Assembly: GCA_900319855.1 (NCBI GenBank)
Contig: ONQC01000018.1
Span: 13,085 to 48,356 of the forward strand
DNA from: an uncultured Bacteroidales bacterium
GTDB taxonomy: Bacteria; Bacteroidota; Bacteroidia; Bacteroidales; UBA932
DNA: 35,272 bases
Direction of reading: 5' to 3'
Part shown: one piece after another, positions 17,204-25,226 of the stretch
How the letters are laid out: every line of letters starts with the position of its first letter
How positions within the stretch are numbered: the stretch's first letter is position 1
The notes under the pieces: model-generated
What the model saw: only the letters and a program-made list of their open reading frames with translations
Told to the model about the DNA's origin: nothing
The model's database searches: none
Position numbers and translations under genes: made by a program

Positions 17204-17871
17204 TTTAAAGCGTTGCTTCTGATTCGTCGAATGGCCTCCGCAGGGTCTTCGGCCTTGAAAACGGAACTCCCTGCGACCAGGATATCCGCACCCGCTGCAG
17301 CCAGCCGACCCGCATTGGCGGCACTGACGCCGCCGTCCACTTCAATCCGGACGTTCAATCCCCTTTTTTGGATTTCGTCCCGGACTGCTGCGATCCGCTT
17401 ATAAGAAGCTTCGATGAAGGATTGACCGCCGAAACCCGCAAAGACACTCATGATCAGTACGAAATCCGCCTCTTCCAAATAAGGGAAGAGTTTTTCAACG
17501 GGTACATCCGGGTCGATGGCCAGTCCGGCCTGGATTCCGCGGGAACGGATCATGCGGAGGATTTCAACAGGATCGTTCCCGTCGTCTTCCGCCGCTTCCA
17601 GATGGAAACTGATCATGGCGGCACCGGTATCGGCGAAGCGGGGAATGTACTTTTCCGGATGGACGATCATCAGGTGGACATCCATCGGCCGCGTTGCTTT
17701 GCGCGCGATGGCCTGGACGACGGGAAATCCGTACGAAAGGTTCGGAACAAAGGTTCCGTCCATAATGTCAAGGTGGAAGATATCCCCTTCCGCATTGACC
17801 AATTCCACGTCTTTCTCCAAATGGAGGAAATCCGCGGACAACATGGAAGGCGCGACCAGTTTTTCCATCAT
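17191..17871 (-). CDS. rpe: Ribulose-phosphate 3-epimerase
   Basis: Interconverts ribulose 5-phosphate and xylulose 5-phosphate in the pentose phosphate pathway. The 226-residue TIM barrel shows APSMLSADF (start of the barrel), FHLDIMDG with metal ligands His33 and Asp35, DVHLM with His66, and IEVDGGV with Asp179. The phosphate-side loop reads MSVFAGFGGQ (141-150), where most homologues have an Asn-Pro pair before Gly-Phe-Gly-Gly-Gln. Two adjacent Met codons (17871 and 17868) overlap the pepD stop (ATGATG against TGA), so the start is uncertain by one codon and translation is probably coupled to pepD. Confidence 0.96.
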   Translation of the reverse strand: MMEKLVAPSMLSADFLHLEKDVELVNAEGDIFHLDIMDGTFVPNLSYGFPVVQAIARKATRPMDVHLMIVHPEKYIPRFADTGAAMISFHLEAAEDDGNDPVEILRMIRSRGIQAGLAIDPDVPVEKLFPYLEEADFVLIMSVFAGFGGQSFIEASYKRIAAVRDEIQKRGLNVRIEVDGGVSAANAGRLAAAGADILVAGSSVFKAEDPAEAIRRIRSNALNQIM

Positions 17872-19295
17872 TCGAAATGGGTTACGACATCGACCAGGTG
17901 TTTGACGAACTTCTCGTTGGAAGCCAGGTCCAGTTTCTCGCCCGGTGCATGGACCCCGCGCAGGGTCGGTCCGAAGGAGATCATGTCCAGACCCGGGAAT
18001 TTCTCCAGGAACAGGCCGCATTCCAGTCCGGCGTGGATGGCCTTGACTTCGGGCTCCACACCGAACAGGCGCTTGTAGCTCTCGACGCTGACCTGCAGGA
18101 TGTGGGATTTCATATCCGGTTTCCAGCCCGGATACGGATCGCTGCGGCGGACCTGGGCTCCGGCCAGGCGGAAGCAGGCTTCGATCTTGTCTGCCATGAA
18201 ATGCTTGGCCGACTCCACGCTGCTGCGCTGGCTGGTGCAGATTTCGATCCGGCCGGGATCGATCATTCGCACGGAAGCCAGGTTGCTCGAGGTCTCGACG
18301 AGTCCCTGGATATCCTGGCTCATGGCCAGGACGCCGTGGTGGACGGCGACCAACGAGGAAATCAGTCGGAAAGCGGTATCGGTATCAATCGCTTTCTCAT
18401 TGGTAAAGAACCGCTTCTCTTCGACGGTGACACCCGGGTCGCTGACGGCGAATTCGGCGGAAAGGGCCTTTCCGAATTGGGAGAAATGCTCCAGGAAGGC
18501 ATCCTGGCATTCGGCGGGGATGGCGACGACCGCTTCTGCCTCGCGGGCGATGGCATTGTGTTTTCCGCCGCCTTTGAAAAGGATCAGCTGATAAGCGCCC
18601 CACTCGTGGAACAGGAAACGGGCCATCTGCTGGACGGCATTGCAGCGCTCTTTGTTGATGTCGTCGCCGCTGTGGCCGCCCATCGCACCGAATACATGCA
18701 GCCGTACGATCTGGCTGCCGGGTTTGACAGGTTCCCGGTCATAGTTAAACGTAACCATGGTGTTCACGCCGCCGGCACATCCGACGAAAAGCTGTCCTTC
18801 ATCTTCCGAATCCAGGTTGATCAGGGTCTTCCCCGTGAAGAATCCCGGCTCCAGGGCCATGGCACCGTCCATGCCGGTCTCTTCCGAGATGGTGAACAGG
18901 CATTCCAGCTTCCCGGTCGGCAGGTCGCTCTCCAGCAAAGCCAGGCAAGCCGCTACGCCGATGCCGTCGTCGGCACCGAGGGTCGTATCTTTGGCGATCA
19001 TCCACCCGTCTTCGATGACATACGGGATCGGATCCTTGGCAAAATCGTGCGGGCAGCCGGCGTTCTTCTCGCAGACCATGTCCTGATGGCCCTGCAGGAC
19101 CAGCGTCGGGACGTGCTCCTTGCCAGGGGACGCTTCTTTGGTAATCAATACATTACCGGTAGTGTCGGTCTTGCAGGCCAGGCCGTGGCGGGCGGCGAAA
19201 TCCTGGAGGAAGGCGGTCATCTTTTCTTCATGACCGGATTCACGCGGAATCTTGGTGATCTCGCGGAAAATGTTCAGTACATCGTTGGAATTCAT
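17868..19295 (-). CDS. pepD: Aminoacyl-histidine dipeptidase (cytosolic M20C dipeptidase)
   Basis: A cytosolic two-zinc peptidase that splits dipeptides of broad specificity, including Xaa-His. The 475-residue length fits PepD. Visible motifs: LQGHQDMVCEKN with zinc ligand His70 and Asp72, TLGADDGIGVA (bridging Asp at 109/110), and FTISEETGMDGA with the catalytic Glu pair 138-139. The lid domain and a C-terminal HAGLECGLF, carrying a late zinc-binding His, are present. It is followed directly by rpe with overlapping stop and start, giving a two-gene operon that joins peptide use and the pentose phosphate pathway. The promoter lies just downstream of the dnaA terminator. Confidence 0.96.
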   Translation of the reverse strand: MNSNDVLNIFREITKIPRESGHEEKMTAFLQDFAARHGLACKTDTTGNVLITKEASPGKEHVPTLVLQGHQDMVCEKNAGCPHDFAKDPIPYVIEDGWMIAKDTTLGADDGIGVAACLALLESDLPTGKLECLFTISEETGMDGAMALEPGFFTGKTLINLDSEDEGQLFVGCAGGVNTMVTFNYDREPVKPGSQIVRLHVFGAMGGHSGDDINKERCNAVQQMARFLFHEWGAYQLILFKGGGKHNAIAREAEAVVAIPAECQDAFLEHFSQFGKALSAEFAVSDPGVTVEEKRFFTNEKAIDTDTAFRLISSLVAVHHGVLAMSQDIQGLVETSSNLASVRMIDPGRIEICTSQRSSVESAKHFMADKIEACFRLAGAQVRRSDPYPGWKPDMKSHILQVSVESYKRLFGVEPEVKAIHAGLECGLFLEKFPGLDMISFGPTLRGVHAPGEKLDLASNEKFVKHLVDVVTHFE

Positions 19296-19338
19296 ATCGA
19301 AGGAATGTGTTTTCGTGACGTCTGCTTATGCAGATATA

Positions 19339-19346
19339 CAAAAATA
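19339..19346 (-). promoter_or_regulatory. Putative -7 element for pepD-rpe
   Basis: On the minus strand TATTTTTG, an exact TAnnTTTG match about 44 bp before the pepD ATG. It abuts the U-tract of the dnaA terminator. No -33 TTTG is seen at the right distance. A small inverted repeat (TCTGC-TTAT-GCAGA, 19321-19334) lies in the expected leader. Confidence 0.4.
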
Positions 19347-19368
19347 AAAAAAAACGCCGAAAAGGCGT
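19346..19368 (-). terminator. Intrinsic terminator of dnaA
   Basis: On the minus strand, five bases after the dnaA stop: ACGCC, loop TTTTC, GGCGT, then an unbroken run of eight further T residues. Stem plus U-tract is the classic Rho-independent form. On the plus strand a T-rich run also follows, so it may stop antisense transcripts too. Confidence 0.8.
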
Positions 19369-19372
19369 CTTT

Positions 19373-20791
19373 TTATTTTACCGGGACCAGCATATTTTCG
19401 ATATCCGTAACGTATTGCCGGAAGGTCCGGTCCGTGGACATGAGGTCCGTAACGGTCGAGCAGGCATGCAGCACGGTCGCATGGTCCTTTCCGCCCGACT
19501 CCGCTCCAATCGTCGCCAGCGAACAGCCGACGAGATTGCGGCACATGTACATGGCGATCTGGCGGGCCTGCACGATCTGGCGCTTGCGGGACTTGGACAA
19601 AAGCGTATCGCGGGTGATGTTGAAATACTCGCAGACCGTCTTCTGGACCTTGTCGATCGTCATGTCGTTCTTCTGCTCGCCGACAATCTTCCCCGTGACC
19701 TGGCCGGCCAGATCCACGGTAATCTCCTTATGGGCAAGCGTCGCATGGGCGATCAGGGAGATCAGCGCACCTTCCAGCTCGCGGAAGTTGGTCTTGATCC
19801 GGGATGCCAGGTAGACCAGCACCTCGTCATCGATGCGCACGCCTTCGCGGAAACAGCGGGAACGCAGCATTTCAAGCCGGGTCTGATAGGAGGGCGCCTG
19901 CAGTTCGACGGACAAACCCCACTTCAGGCGGGACAGCATCCGTTCCTCGAAATTCTGCAAGTCTGCCGGAGCCCGGTCGGAGGTGAAGATCAACTGTTTG
20001 CCATTCTCATGCAGATGGTTGAAAATGTTGAACAAGGCGTTCTGCGATCCCGGACCGAGCAGGTCCTGGATGTCATCGATGATCAACACTTCGATCTTCA
20101 TGTAGAAAGCCAGGAAGTCCACCAGCTTGTTGCGGACGCTGACGGCATCCATATACTGGGTCTTGAACTCGTTGCCGGTCACATAGAGGACGACCTTGTC
20201 CGGATCTTTCTCCTTGATGGCGATTCCGATGGCCTGGGCGAGGTGCGTCTTGCCGAGTCCGGGACCGCCGAAAATGAACAGCGGATTGAACGGGGTTCCG
20301 CCCGGGGCATCCGAAATGCTGATGCCGGCCGTGACGCCCATACGGTTGCACTCCCCTTCCACCATGTTGGCAAAGCAGTAGACCGGATTGAGCCGGGGAT
20401 TGATCTGGATCTTCTTCAAGCCCGGGAATACGAACGGGCCCGGGTTGCCTTCCGTCGGATACGTGTTGACCGTAACGGGCTTGTTGACCGGTACGTTTCC
20501 GTGGGAAGCCGGGTATTCCATCGCCGGCTGGACTTTTACGGGCCGTACCTTGTACACCAGACGGGCATCCGCGCCGATGACGCGACGCAGGGTCTTCTTG
20601 AGTACGTCCAGGTAAAGGTCTTCCAGATATTCGCGGAAGAAATCAGTCGGGACCTCGAGGGTCAGGGTCGAATCTTTCAGGGAGACGGGCTTGAGTGGTT
20701 TGAACCACATATCGAACTTCTTCGGCTCAATGATTTGCTCAATGATCCGGAGACAGTTGTTCCAAACGTCGATATGCTGGTTGTTGTCCAT
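19373..20791 (-). CDS. dnaA: Chromosomal replication initiator DnaA
   Basis: Binds DnaA boxes and opens the replication origin. The 472-residue protein has an N-terminal interaction domain (about 1-75, with FDMWFKPL), a linker (85-125), the AAA+ core with Walker A GGPGLGKT (175-182) and Walker B IIDD (237-240) followed by IQDLLG, the box VII-type SRLKWGL segment, and a C-terminal DNA-binding domain with the signature GGKDHATVLHACSTV. All key parts are intact. It is a single gene with its own terminator and a long AT-rich upstream region. Neither dnaN nor recF is next to it, as is common in Bacteroidota. Confidence 0.98.
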   Translation of the reverse strand: MDNNQHIDVWNNCLRIIEQIIEPKKFDMWFKPLKPVSLKDSTLTLEVPTDFFREYLEDLYLDVLKKTLRRVIGADARLVYKVRPVKVQPAMEYPASHGNVPVNKPVTVNTYPTEGNPGPFVFPGLKKIQINPRLNPVYCFANMVEGECNRMGVTAGISISDAPGGTPFNPLFIFGGPGLGKTHLAQAIGIAIKEKDPDKVVLYVTGNEFKTQYMDAVSVRNKLVDFLAFYMKIEVLIIDDIQDLLGPGSQNALFNIFNHLHENGKQLIFTSDRAPADLQNFEERMLSRLKWGLSVELQAPSYQTRLEMLRSRCFREGVRIDDEVLVYLASRIKTNFRELEGALISLIAHATLAHKEITVDLAGQVTGKIVGEQKNDMTIDKVQKTVCEYFNITRDTLLSKSRKRQIVQARQIAMYMCRNLVGCSLATIGAESGGKDHATVLHACSTVTDLMSTDRTFRQYVTDIENMLVPVK

Positions 20792-20988
20792 TCAGTATTC
20801 CGTGTGGTCTAAGGCAAAAAAAGCATCGGTACGATTCCTCTTGCGAGTTCTCCTCCGATGGCAATGCAAATATGGGGTAAAAATATTTTATAAAAAAATT
20901 TTAATGCTATTGTTTTTTCCGTTTTATTTTCATAAATCAGTTACGGGTTTTCTCAAACGGCTCTTTCTATAAATAAATGGATTTCAAA

Positions 20989-21000
20989 TAATTGCAATTA
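20989..21000. repeat. Perfect 12-bp palindrome
   Basis: TAATTGCAATTA, self-complementary, in the AT-rich region upstream of dnaA. It could be a protein-binding site; nothing ties it to a known regulator. Confidence 0.4.
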
Positions 21001-21041
21001 CTTAAATAGCTCTAAGTACTCAATAATTCGATTGATTAACA

Positions 21042-21060
21042 ATTTAGAATAATTCTAAAT
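21042..21060. repeat. Inverted repeat, 9-bp arms with 1-bp centre
   Basis: ATTTAGAAT, A, ATTCTAAAT: perfect arms. The one-base centre means it is better read as a dimeric protein-binding site than as an RNA hairpin. A further palindrome TACTTAAGTA lies at 21066-21075. AT-rich sequence makes chance palindromes more likely. Confidence 0.4.
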
Positions 21061-21107
21061 AAATATACTTAAGTAGAAAGACTGTCCAGGATCGTGTAGG
21101 GCCGTTT

Positions 21108-22250
21108 TCAGGGAATTCTGACCGTATTGTCCGCCTCGATCCTGACCAGGAATGCATCCGGGAAAAATTTCTTGATTTTTTTTGCTTCCTCGCGGGCTTC
21201 TTTTTCCGTAGGTTTGACGCCGATGACGTATTTGTACAATTTTCCGGTCCAAACGGCGACAGCCTCGTAGCCTTTGAAAAATGAATCGTTCGCTTTCATC
21301 TTCCGGCCGCTGGCCAGCACCTGCATGCCGAATTGACCAGCCGTCTCTTCCTTCGCCGTGTCCGCAGCCTTCTCTTCAGGCTCGCTTTCTTTGGTAAAGG
21401 TTTTTTCCGTTTCCGTCTTCGCTACGGCCTCTCCCCCGATGCTGGAATCATATTTCTTTTTAAAAGAGGTAAAGGCATTGTACAGCTGGTGCGCAATCTT
21501 TTTCTGGTTTTCCTCGGTCTTCATGTTCGCCAGGTCGGAGGCATTGCTCATGAACCCGCATTCAACCAGGACAGCCGGCATGGCCGTCCGCCACAGCACC
21601 AGGAAAGGATCCTGTGAAATACCCCGGTTCTTGCGGACCGGACCGTTTTTCAAGGCGGTGGCGACATCGTCGGCAAACAGAAGACTCTGCTCCAGGTGGG
21701 CGTTCTGCATCAGGTTGAAAAAGATGAACGATTCCGGGTCGTTGGGATCGAAACCCTGGTATTTGCTGGAATAATCCTCCTCTAGCAAGATCACGGAGTT
21801 TTCCCGCTTGACGATTTCCATGTTGTTGGAAAACAGGTCTCGGCCCTTGACGGAAGACTGTCCAAGGCAATGGACCGAAAAGCCGCTGGCGCTTTTGTTG
21901 GCCGCTGCGTTGATATGGATGGAAATGAACAGGTCCGCATTGGCCTTGTTGGCGATATCGGCCCGGCCGTTCAAGGTTACATATGTGTCTGAATTCCGTG
22001 TCATGACCACTTTTACCCCTGGGTGACCCTTGCGGATCTCTGCGGCGAGTTTCTGGGCGATGGACAGCGTCAGGTCCTTTTCCCGGGTTTTCCGGTCCGC
22101 ACTGATACACCCCGGATCATGTCCGCCGTGGCCGGCATCGATACAGACGGTTTTCAGTCCGTCTTTGCCATCCGCCGAAGAGCGCAGGGGGTTGCAAAAC
22201 AAGAGCAGAAGGGCCAGGAAAAGTATTTTTATTTGTGAAATTCGTCGCAT
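21108..22250 (-). CDS. N-acetylmuramoyl-L-alanine amidase (Amidase_3) with C-terminal SPOR-like region
   Basis: A secreted zinc amidase that cuts the peptide stem from peptidoglycan, as in daughter-cell separation. The 380-residue protein has a signal peptide (about 1-26). The Amidase_3 domain (about 32-270) carries zinc ligands His41 (DAGHGG), Glu57 (TREKDL) and His112 (ISIHINA) and catalytic Glu230 (VLVECGF). A charged Glu/Lys/Thr linker follows (about 275-310), then a last 70 residues beginning GQFGMQVLASGRKM that read like a SPOR peptidoglycan-binding fold. The insertion between His112 and Glu230 is long, as in AmiC-type enzymes that use a regulatory helix. It is a single gene, divergent from the lptD-like gene with overlapping control sequences. 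Confidence 0.93.
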   Translation of the reverse strand: MRRISQIKILFLALLLLFCNPLRSSADGKDGLKTVCIDAGHGGHDPGCISADRKTREKDLTLSIAQKLAAEIRKGHPGVKVVMTRNSDTYVTLNGRADIANKANADLFISIHINAAANKSASGFSVHCLGQSSVKGRDLFSNNMEIVKRENSVILLEEDYSSKYQGFDPNDPESFIFFNLMQNAHLEQSLLFADDVATALKNGPVRKNRGISQDPFLVLWRTAMPAVLVECGFMSNASDLANMKTEENQKKIAHQLYNAFTSFKKKYDSSIGGEAVAKTETEKTFTKESEPEEKAADTAKEETAGQFGMQVLASGRKMKANDSFFKGYEAVAVWTGKLYKYVIGVKPTEKEAREEAKKIKKFFPDAFLVRIEADNTVRIP

Positions 22251-22263
22251 GGTCTTATCTTTG
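22232..22263 (+). promoter_or_regulatory. Putative promoter of the lptD-like gene
   Basis: TTTG (22232-22235), 20 bp, TATCTTTG (22256-22263): exact consensus with ideal spacing. The -33 part lies within the first codons of the opposite-strand amidase gene. A second -7-like element, TACGTTTG at 22274-22281, has no matching -33. The leader would be about 50 nt. Confidence 0.6.
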
Positions 22264-22280
22264 TAAGATATTTTACGTTT

Positions 22281-22300
22281 GCAAATTTAACAAAATTTGC
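22281..22300. repeat. Perfect inverted repeat between the amidase and lptD-like genes
   Basis: GCAAATTT, AACA, AAATTTGC: 8-bp perfect arms. On the minus strand it includes TAAATTTG (22289-22282), a -7 match for the amidase gene about 32 bp before its start. A dimer binding here would cover the amidase promoter and sit just downstream of the lptD-side promoter. Confidence 0.45.
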
Positions 22301-22319
22301 GACATAAACACGACTTTTG

Positions 22320-25100
22320 ATGACATTGCATACCATCCGGACTTCTTTCCGGCGACTGGCCCGCCCGCTGGTCGTCATAGGAATGGTTGCCATGTTGTCA
22401 ACCGTTTTTTCCCCCGCACAGGCGCAGAGCCGGCGGGAGCGCCGCGCCAGGACGACGTTCTCCCAAGCGGTCGAATTCCATCCTGACAGCATCGTCGTTT
22501 CGGATTCGGTCAAAGCGCTTCGGGACTCCCTGCACCGGGTGGATTCCTTGTTCAAGATCGACTCCGCCGCCCTGCAGAAGCAGAGTTCGCTCGAAGCCCC
22601 GGCTTTTTCTACGGCAAAGGATTCCGTCGTGGAAGTATTCTCCGACGGCCAGCGCAAAATTTTCTATTATGGGGATGTTTCCGTCACCTATGGAAACATG
22701 AAACTGACCGCGGACTACATGGAGTATGACATGAAGACGGGGACGGTTTTTGCCCGCGGTACGTATGACTCCCTTTCCGGAGAATGGAAAGGACAGCCGG
22801 AAATGTCCGAAGGCGGCACCTCGTATAAAATGGAGGAACTCCGGTACAATTTCAATACGCGTAAGGCCAGGATTACCAATATGTTCACCCAACAGGACGA
22901 AGGTCTTCTCCACGGGCAGAACATCAAGATGATGGCCGATAAGTCCATCAATATCGAGAATGGCCGCTACCAGGTCTGCGATCTGGAAGATCCGCATTAT
23001 TACCTGCACCTGACCCTGGCGAAAGTCATTACGAAACCTTCCCAGAAAACGGTTTTCGGCCCCGCTTGGGCGGTGATCGAGGATGTCCCGCTGCCGGTCC
23101 CGATTCCCTTCGGCTTCGTTCCGAAGCGTCCGAGCCGTGCCACCGGCCTGCTGATGCCGACCTTCGGCGAAGAAAATGCCCGCGGTTTCTATCTCCGGGA
23201 TTTGGGCATGTATTTCGTTTTCGGCGATCATTTCGACCTCTCCGTCACGGGAGACTGGTATACGCTGGGATCCTGGGCGCTGGACATCAACTCGCGCTAC
23301 AAGGTCAACTACAAGTTCAACGGCAACTTCTCCATGACCTACTCCAATGACCAGACCGGAGAAAGGGGAAGTACGGATTTCTTCCAGACACGGAACTTCG
23401 CCGTTCGCTGGTCCCATTCCCAGGACCCGAAATTCATGCCCGGGACGACCTTCAGCGCTTCCGTCAATTTCTCGAGTCCGTCCAATAGCCGGTACAATTC
23501 CCGGTCTTTGAACGAGGCTTTGCAGAACCAGGCATCTTCTTCCATTTCGTTCGCAAAGAATTGGAACGGACGCGTCAACTTGTCCATCAACGCCCTTCAC
23601 AGCCAGAACTCGCGGGATAGTTCCTATGCCTTCACGTTGCCGAACCTGACGCTTTCCGTCTCGCGTTTCTATCCGTTCAAGGTGAAAAACCGCGTCGGCA
23701 AGGAACGGATCTACGAGAAAATCTCGTTCGCATACAATACTTCTTTCCAGAACAAGATCAATTTCAAAGCCTCCGAGTTCATGCAGGACGGTTTTACCGA
23801 CCGCTTCCAGAACGGCATGACCCATGCTTTCCAGATCGGCCTGCCGAACTTTACCCTCCTGAAGTACCTGCAGGTGACGCCTTCCGTCTCCTATGGCATG
23901 AATATGTACTTCCGGAAATCCGAGTACGTCTACAATGAAGAGACCGGCAAGGTGGAACAGATCATGGGCAAACAGTTCGGGACCATCGGCATGACGCACA
24001 ACTATTCCGGCGGCGTTTCGATGAGCACCCGCCTGTACGGTATGTTCAATTTCGGGAAAGCACATAAGCTCCAGGCAATCCGTCACGTCATCTCGCCTTC
24101 CCTGTCGCTCAGCCTGAGTCCGGACAAGGCGACGCATTTCAACGGTTGGCGGACCCTGACCTACACGGACGCCTCCGGCAACCTGAAGGAATACGATTAT
24201 AACATCTATGCCGGTCAGCTGAATTCCCCTCCGGGCAAAGGCAAGACGGCCGCGATGTCCATTTCCATCGGCAACAACCTGGAAGCCAAGGTCCGGGATC
24301 TTCGCGATACCACCGGAAAGGGTGTGAAAAAGATCAAACTCATCGACCAGCTGGGTATAAACACGGGGTATAATTTCCTGGCGGATTCCATGCGCATGAG
24401 CAATATCAGCGTCAGTTTGTCGACGTCTGTGTTCGGAAAACTCGGTCTGAGCGGCAGCGCCGGTTTTGACCCGTATGCCATGGACGAAAAAGGACGCCGC
24501 TATAACCAGTTCAACTTCGTCAAAGAAGGTATCGGCAAGGCCCTGCGCCTGACCGGCGCCAGTTTCTCCCTCTCTTATTCCTTGTCAGGGAAAGGGACCT
24601 ATAACGGGAATGACGGATCCAAGGACGGAGGCGGAGACGGAAGCGGCGGGACCAGCCAGAATACGGCGGACTATTACCGACGGATTTACTATCACCCGGT
24701 TACCGGCGAGTACATCCCCGGCGGATGGGTCTATTATACCAATCCGAATGTTCCCTGGTCCGTTAACCTGAATTACAGTTTCTCCTATACGCCGTCCTAT
24801 CAGTATACGAACGGGCAGCTGATCAAGAAAAAGACGTTCCAGCAGACGCTGGGAGCGTCCGGCAACGTCAAGCTCTCACCGAAGATGTCGATGAATGCGA
24901 CCACCGGTTTTGACTTCGTGGCGATGAAGATGACCTCTACGCAGCTCAGTTTCACGTACGACCTGCACTGTTTCAACATCTCGGTATCGTATATCCCGTC
25001 CGGAAAATGGCAGAACTGGAGCTTCCGCATTGCAGCCAATGCCTCGGCGCTGGCGGACCTGCTGCGCTACAAGAAGAGTACGAGCTACTGGGATCGGTAA
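22320..25100 (+). CDS. lptD: Putative LPS-assembly outer-membrane protein (LptD-like)
   Basis: Likely receives lipopolysaccharide or lipooligosaccharide from the periplasmic bridge and inserts it into the outer membrane. The 926-residue protein has a signal peptide ending near AQA-QSRRERR (residue 35). An OstA/LptA-like jellyroll segment follows (IFYYGDVSVTYGNMKLTADY, MEYDMKTGTVFARG). After it comes a large C-terminal barrel with PIPFGFVPKRPSRATGLLMP and many strands alternating aromatic and polar residues. A Gly-rich loop near residues 765-785 (DGSKDGGGDGSGG) is probably extracellular. The start is ATG 22320; a TTG one codon upstream is less likely. It has its own promoter and is followed by rho with a separate promoter. 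Confidence 0.88.
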   Translation: MTLHTIRTSFRRLARPLVVIGMVAMLSTVFSPAQAQSRRERRARTTFSQAVEFHPDSIVVSDSVKALRDSLHRVDSLFKIDSAALQKQSSLEAPAFSTAKDSVVEVFSDGQRKIFYYGDVSVTYGNMKLTADYMEYDMKTGTVFARGTYDSLSGEWKGQPEMSEGGTSYKMEELRYNFNTRKARITNMFTQQDEGLLHGQNIKMMADKSINIENGRYQVCDLEDPHYYLHLTLAKVITKPSQKTVFGPAWAVIEDVPLPVPIPFGFVPKRPSRATGLLMPTFGEENARGFYLRDLGMYFVFGDHFDLSVTGDWYTLGSWALDINSRYKVNYKFNGNFSMTYSNDQTGERGSTDFFQTRNFAVRWSHSQDPKFMPGTTFSASVNFSSPSNSRYNSRSLNEALQNQASSSISFAKNWNGRVNLSINALHSQNSRDSSYAFTLPNLTLSVSRFYPFKVKNRVGKERIYEKISFAYNTSFQNKINFKASEFMQDGFTDRFQNGMTHAFQIGLPNFTLLKYLQVTPSVSYGMNMYFRKSEYVYNEETGKVEQIMGKQFGTIGMTHNYSGGVSMSTRLYGMFNFGKAHKLQAIRHVISPSLSLSLSPDKATHFNGWRTLTYTDASGNLKEYDYNIYAGQLNSPPGKGKTAAMSISIGNNLEAKVRDLRDTTGKGVKKIKLIDQLGINTGYNFLADSMRMSNISVSLSTSVFGKLGLSGSAGFDPYAMDEKGRRYNQFNFVKEGIGKALRLTGASFSLSYSLSGKGTYNGNDGSKDGGGDGSGGTSQNTADYYRRIYYHPVTGEYIPGGWVYYTNPNVPWSVNLNYSFSYTPSYQYTNGQLIKKKTFQQTLGASGNVKLSPKMSMNATTGFDFVAMKMTSTQLSFTYDLHCFNISVSYIPSGKWQNWSFRIAANASALADLLRYKKSTSYWDR

Positions 25101-25107
25101 TAGCCGG

Positions 25108-25139
25108 TTTGGCATCTTCGTTTTTTTTGCGTACCTTTG
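25108..25139 (+). promoter_or_regulatory. Putative promoter of rho
   Basis: TTTG (25108-25111), 20 bp, TACCTTTG (25132-25139): exact consensus and spacing, starting 8 bp after the lptD stop. Transcription should start near 25146, leaving a leader of about 80 nt. Confidence 0.65.
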
Positions 25140-25151
25140 TACAACTTTATC

Positions 25152-25189
25152 GGCTCCGGGTTGTTTCTTAGTTCCCATTCGCCGGAGTC
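25152..25189 (+). promoter_or_regulatory. Stem in the rho 5' leader
   Basis: GGCTCCGG (25152-25159) can pair with CCGGAGTC (25182-25189), 8 bp with one G-U, around a 22-nt loop that is pyrimidine-rich. rho genes often control their own transcription through the leader, so this may take part, but there is no direct evidence. Confidence 0.35.
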
Positions 25190-25226
25190 TCCCATATTAA
25201 TCTGTAAATAACAGTTTTTTTCACAT

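Larger units (their letters stand above)
20792..21107. other. AT-rich intergenic region upstream of dnaA
   Basis: This 316-bp gap lies between the dnaA start and the amidase stop, with no plausible gene. A near-match -7 element for dnaA (CATATTTG on the minus strand, 20867-20874, one mismatch) lies about 76 bp before the start. The dnaA leader side holds a CATCGG...CCGATG inverted repeat (20824-20829 and 20855-20860). The part from about 20880 to 21075 is very AT-rich and carries several palindromes. I find no perfect TTATnCACA DnaA boxes, so I do not call it an origin; it is best read as the dnaA control region plus amidase 3' flank. Confidence 0.6.

Noticed and set aside
20792-21107. Replication origin next to dnaA
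   Set aside because: The region is AT-rich, but I find no exact TTATnCACA boxes on either strand. The nearest sequence (TGTGGTCTAA near 20803) has an extra base. Whole-chromosome skew would be needed.
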